Shown piece after piece: positions 19,041 to 21,258 of a stretch of 21,258 bases of DNA. The stretch is from the NCBI GenBank assembly GCA_049999725.1, contig JBNGIS010010687.1, positions 1-21,258 of the forward strand, read 5' to 3'. The notes below the pieces were generated by a model. It had not been told where the DNA came from, did not search any database, and saw only the letters and a program-made list of their open reading frames with translations. The translations under genes and the position numbers were made by a program. The stretch's first letter is position 1; each line of letters opens with the position of its first letter. This DNA is from Haplomitrium mnioides (lineage: Eukaryota; Marchantiophyta; Haplomitriopsida; Calobryales).

Positions 19041-21258
19041 CTTGACTCTAAATACTGCTAGGTCTTGATGCGTCTGGCATCCACAAACAACTCTGCTCTA
19101 AGGTATGTTGTAGTATGAAGAAAGGTCTTCCTTTGAGTAAAGAGTAGAAAGGGACTTCTTGACTTTGAACATTGTTAGGTCATGATGTTTATGGCATCCA
19201 CTAAGAGCCCCGATCTAACGAATGTTGTTGTATAAATATATGTTGTCCTTTGAGGAAAGACTAGATAGATGCTCCTTGAATTTTAACATTGTGAGGTCTT
19301 GATGTGTAGGGCATCCACAAAGAGCGCTGCTCTAAGGTATGTTGTAGTGTAAAGATAGGTTGTCATTTGAGGAAAGAGTAGATAGAGGCTCCTTTGCTTA
19401 AATCATTGTTAGGTCTTTATGCGTAGGGCATCCCATGAAGGACCCTGCTCTAAGGTATGTTGTAGTATTCAGACACGTTTTCCTTTGGGAAAAGAGTAGA
19501 TAGAGGCTTCTTGACTTTAAACATTGTTATGTCTTCATGCGTAGGGCATCCACACAAATCCATGCTCCGAGGTATGTTGTAGTATAAAGATAGGTTGTCC
19601 TTTGAGAAATGAGTAGATAGAGCCTCCTTGATTTTAAACATTGTTAGGTCTTGATGCATAGGGAATTCACCAAGAGTGCTTCTCTAAGGTATATTGTAGT
19701 ATAAAGATAGGTTGTCCTTTGAGGAAAGAGTGCATACCGGCTCGTTGACTTTAGACATTGTCAGGTATAGATGCCTAGGGCATCTGCAAAGAGCCCTGCT
19801 CTAAGATAGGTTGCAGAATAAATATAGGTTGTCATTAAAGAAAAGAGTCGATAGAGGCTAATTGACTTTAAACATTGTTTAGTCTTGATGTGTAGGGCAT
19901 CCACAAAGAGCCCTGCTTTAAGGTATTTTGTAGTATTAAGATAGGATGTCCTTTGAGAAAAGAGTGGATAGAGGCTCCTTGACTTTAAACATTGTTAGAT
20001 CGTGATATGTAGGGCATTCAAGAAGATGTCTGCTCTAAGGTATGTTGTAGTATAAAGAGAGGTTGCTCTCGAGGAAAGAGTCGATAGAGGCTCATTGACT
20101 TTAAAGATTGTTTGGTCTTGATGCGTAGGGCATCCACAAAGAGCCCTGCTCTAAGGTATGTTATAGTACAAAGATAGGTCATCCTTTGAGCAAAGAGTAG
20201 ATAGAGGCTCCTTGACTTTAAACGTTGTTAGATCTTGATACATAGGGCATCCAGGAAGAGCCCTACTCTCAAGTATGTTGTAGTGTGAAGACAAGTTGTC
20301 CTTCTAGGAAAGAGTAGATATAGGCTCATTGACTTTAAACATTGTTAGGTCATGATGTATAGGGCATCCACAAAAAGCCATGCTCTAAGGTATGTTGTAG
20401 TATAAAGATAGGTTGTCCTTTGAGAAATGAGGAGATAGAGGCTTCTTGATTTTTAACATTGTTAGGTCTTGATGCATAGGGCATCCATGAAAAGCCAAGC
20501 TCTAAGATATGTTGTAGTATAAAGATAGGTTGTCATTTGAGAAAAGAGTAGATAGAGGCTCCTTGACTTTAAACATTGTTTGGTCTTGATGTATAGGGCA
20601 TCCACTAAAAGCCCGACTTTAAGGTATGTTGTTGTTTTAAAATAGGTTGTACTTTGAGCATCGAGTGGATAGAGGCTCGTGGACTTTGAACATTGTTAGG
20701 TCTTGATGCGTTGGCCATCCACAAAGGGCCCCGCTCTTAGGTATGTTGTAGCATTAAGACAGGTTGTCCTTTGGGGAAAGAGTAGATAGAGGCTCCTTGA
20801 CTTTAAACATTGTTAAGTCTTGATGCGGAGGGCATCCACGAAAATCCATGCTATGAGGTATGTTGTAGTATAAAGATGATTGTCCTTTGAAGAAAGAGTA
20901 GATAGAGGCTCCTTGACTTTAGGCATTATTTGGTCTTGATGTGTAGGTCATCCACAAAGAGCCTTTCTCCAAGGTATGTTGTAGTATAAAGATAGGTTCT
21001 GCTTTGAGGAAAGTTTTGATAGAGTCTCCTTGACTTTAAACATTGCTAGGTCTTGATGCATAGGGCATTCATGACGAGCCCTGCTCTCTATTATGCTGTA
21101 GTATAAAGATAGGTTGTCCTTTGAGGAAAGAGTAGATAGAAGCTCTTTAACTTTAAACACTGTTAGGTTTTGATGCGTACGGCATCCACGAAAAGCCATG
21201 CTTTCAAGTATGTTGTAATATAAAGATAAGTTGTCCTTTGAGAAATCAGTAGATGCAA
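19041..21258. repeat. Higher-order repeat, partial long period 4
   Basis: Order of variants again follows the early part of periods 1-3. It contains an agtagaaagggactt unit near 19140, gaatgttgttg at 19220, and an agcgctgctctaagg unit near 19323. These are followed by a tcctttgcttaaatcattg unit near 19390, the aatccatgct unit near 19557, and a ttttgatagag unit at about 21014. Divergence from period 1 looks greater than that between periods 1 and 2. The segment runs off the window edge. The left boundary is approximate. Confidence 0.65.

Larger units (their letters stand above)
12235..21258. repeat. 117-bp satellite array, right block
   Basis: About 77 further copies of the same monomer, in the same orientation as the left block. 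The first unit resumes at exactly the monomer position where the left block stops: left flank gatagactat, right flank actgtcctttgagg, consensus gataggttgtcctttgagg. The two blocks are therefore one array split by the insertion at 8156-12234. The array runs off the end of the window. The part from about 15490 to 19040 is organised differently from the rest. No gene is supported anywhere in it. Confidence 0.97.

Noticed and set aside
12676-21199. Same type of minus-strand ORFs in the right satellite
   Set aside because: Same reasoning; none exceeds a few monomers and all end at the consensus stop sites.
1-21258. CRISPR array
   Set aside because: The regular repeats are contiguous 117-bp monomers with no unique spacers and no cas genes.
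1-21258. Telomeric repeats, CENP-B box, tRNA or rRNA genes
   Set aside because: No CCCTAAA-type runs, no CENP-B-box-like motif in the monomer, and no tRNA or rRNA signature was seen on either strand.

Overview
The window is almost entirely one satellite-DNA family. A monomer of about 117 bp is tandemly repeated from 1 to 8155 and again from 12235 to 21258, roughly 147 units in all. One 4,079-bp insertion (8156-12234) of different base composition and coding content interrupts it. No rRNA, tRNA, CRISPR array, bacterial-type operon or intact cellular gene was found. A long complex satellite broken by a decayed retroelement points to a eukaryotic nuclear heterochromatic region. The N-terminal part of the broken gene in the insertion loosely recalls ORF1 of plant transposons (Athila-type), so a land plant is the most likely source. 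That is an inference and the species cannot be named.

Layout. 1-4569 is a first long period of about 39 diverged monomers. 4570-13301 is a second long period, about 4.65 kb once the insertion and its target-site duplication are removed. 13302 to about 15490 is the conserved start of a third period. About 15490-19040 is a rearranged stretch with its own shorter-range repeats, including two related dimer blocks. About 19040-21258 matches the early and middle part of the long period again. Monomers at matching positions in successive long periods share private variants that their neighbours lack, which is higher-order repeat (HOR) organisation. Shared indels account for the spacing: a 117-bp duplication near 5824-6062 and a loss of about 33 bp near 7293 together explain why the offset between periods 1 and 2 changes from 4569 to 4653 bp.

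The insertion begins TG and ends CA, and is flanked by 5-bp near-identical duplications (ACTAT / ACTGT). It leaves the satellite phase unbroken on both sides, as expected for an LTR-retrotransposon-type integration. On the minus strand it carries a broken gene of about 2.1 kb (11751 to 9625). This has an ORF1/gag-like N-terminal half, an acidic Ser/Glu-rich linker and a long coiled coil. At least eight in-frame stops and about three frame changes interrupt it. No reverse transcriptase, integrase or protease motif is visible, and no pair of long terminal repeats could be found by eye. It is therefore a dead, non-autonomous or partial element.

The many minus-strand reading frames across the satellite are not genes. 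The monomer length is a multiple of three (39 codons), so each frame persists from unit to unit, and each of the three minus frames has one stop in the consensus monomer. ORFs appear only where that stop has mutated in neighbouring units.
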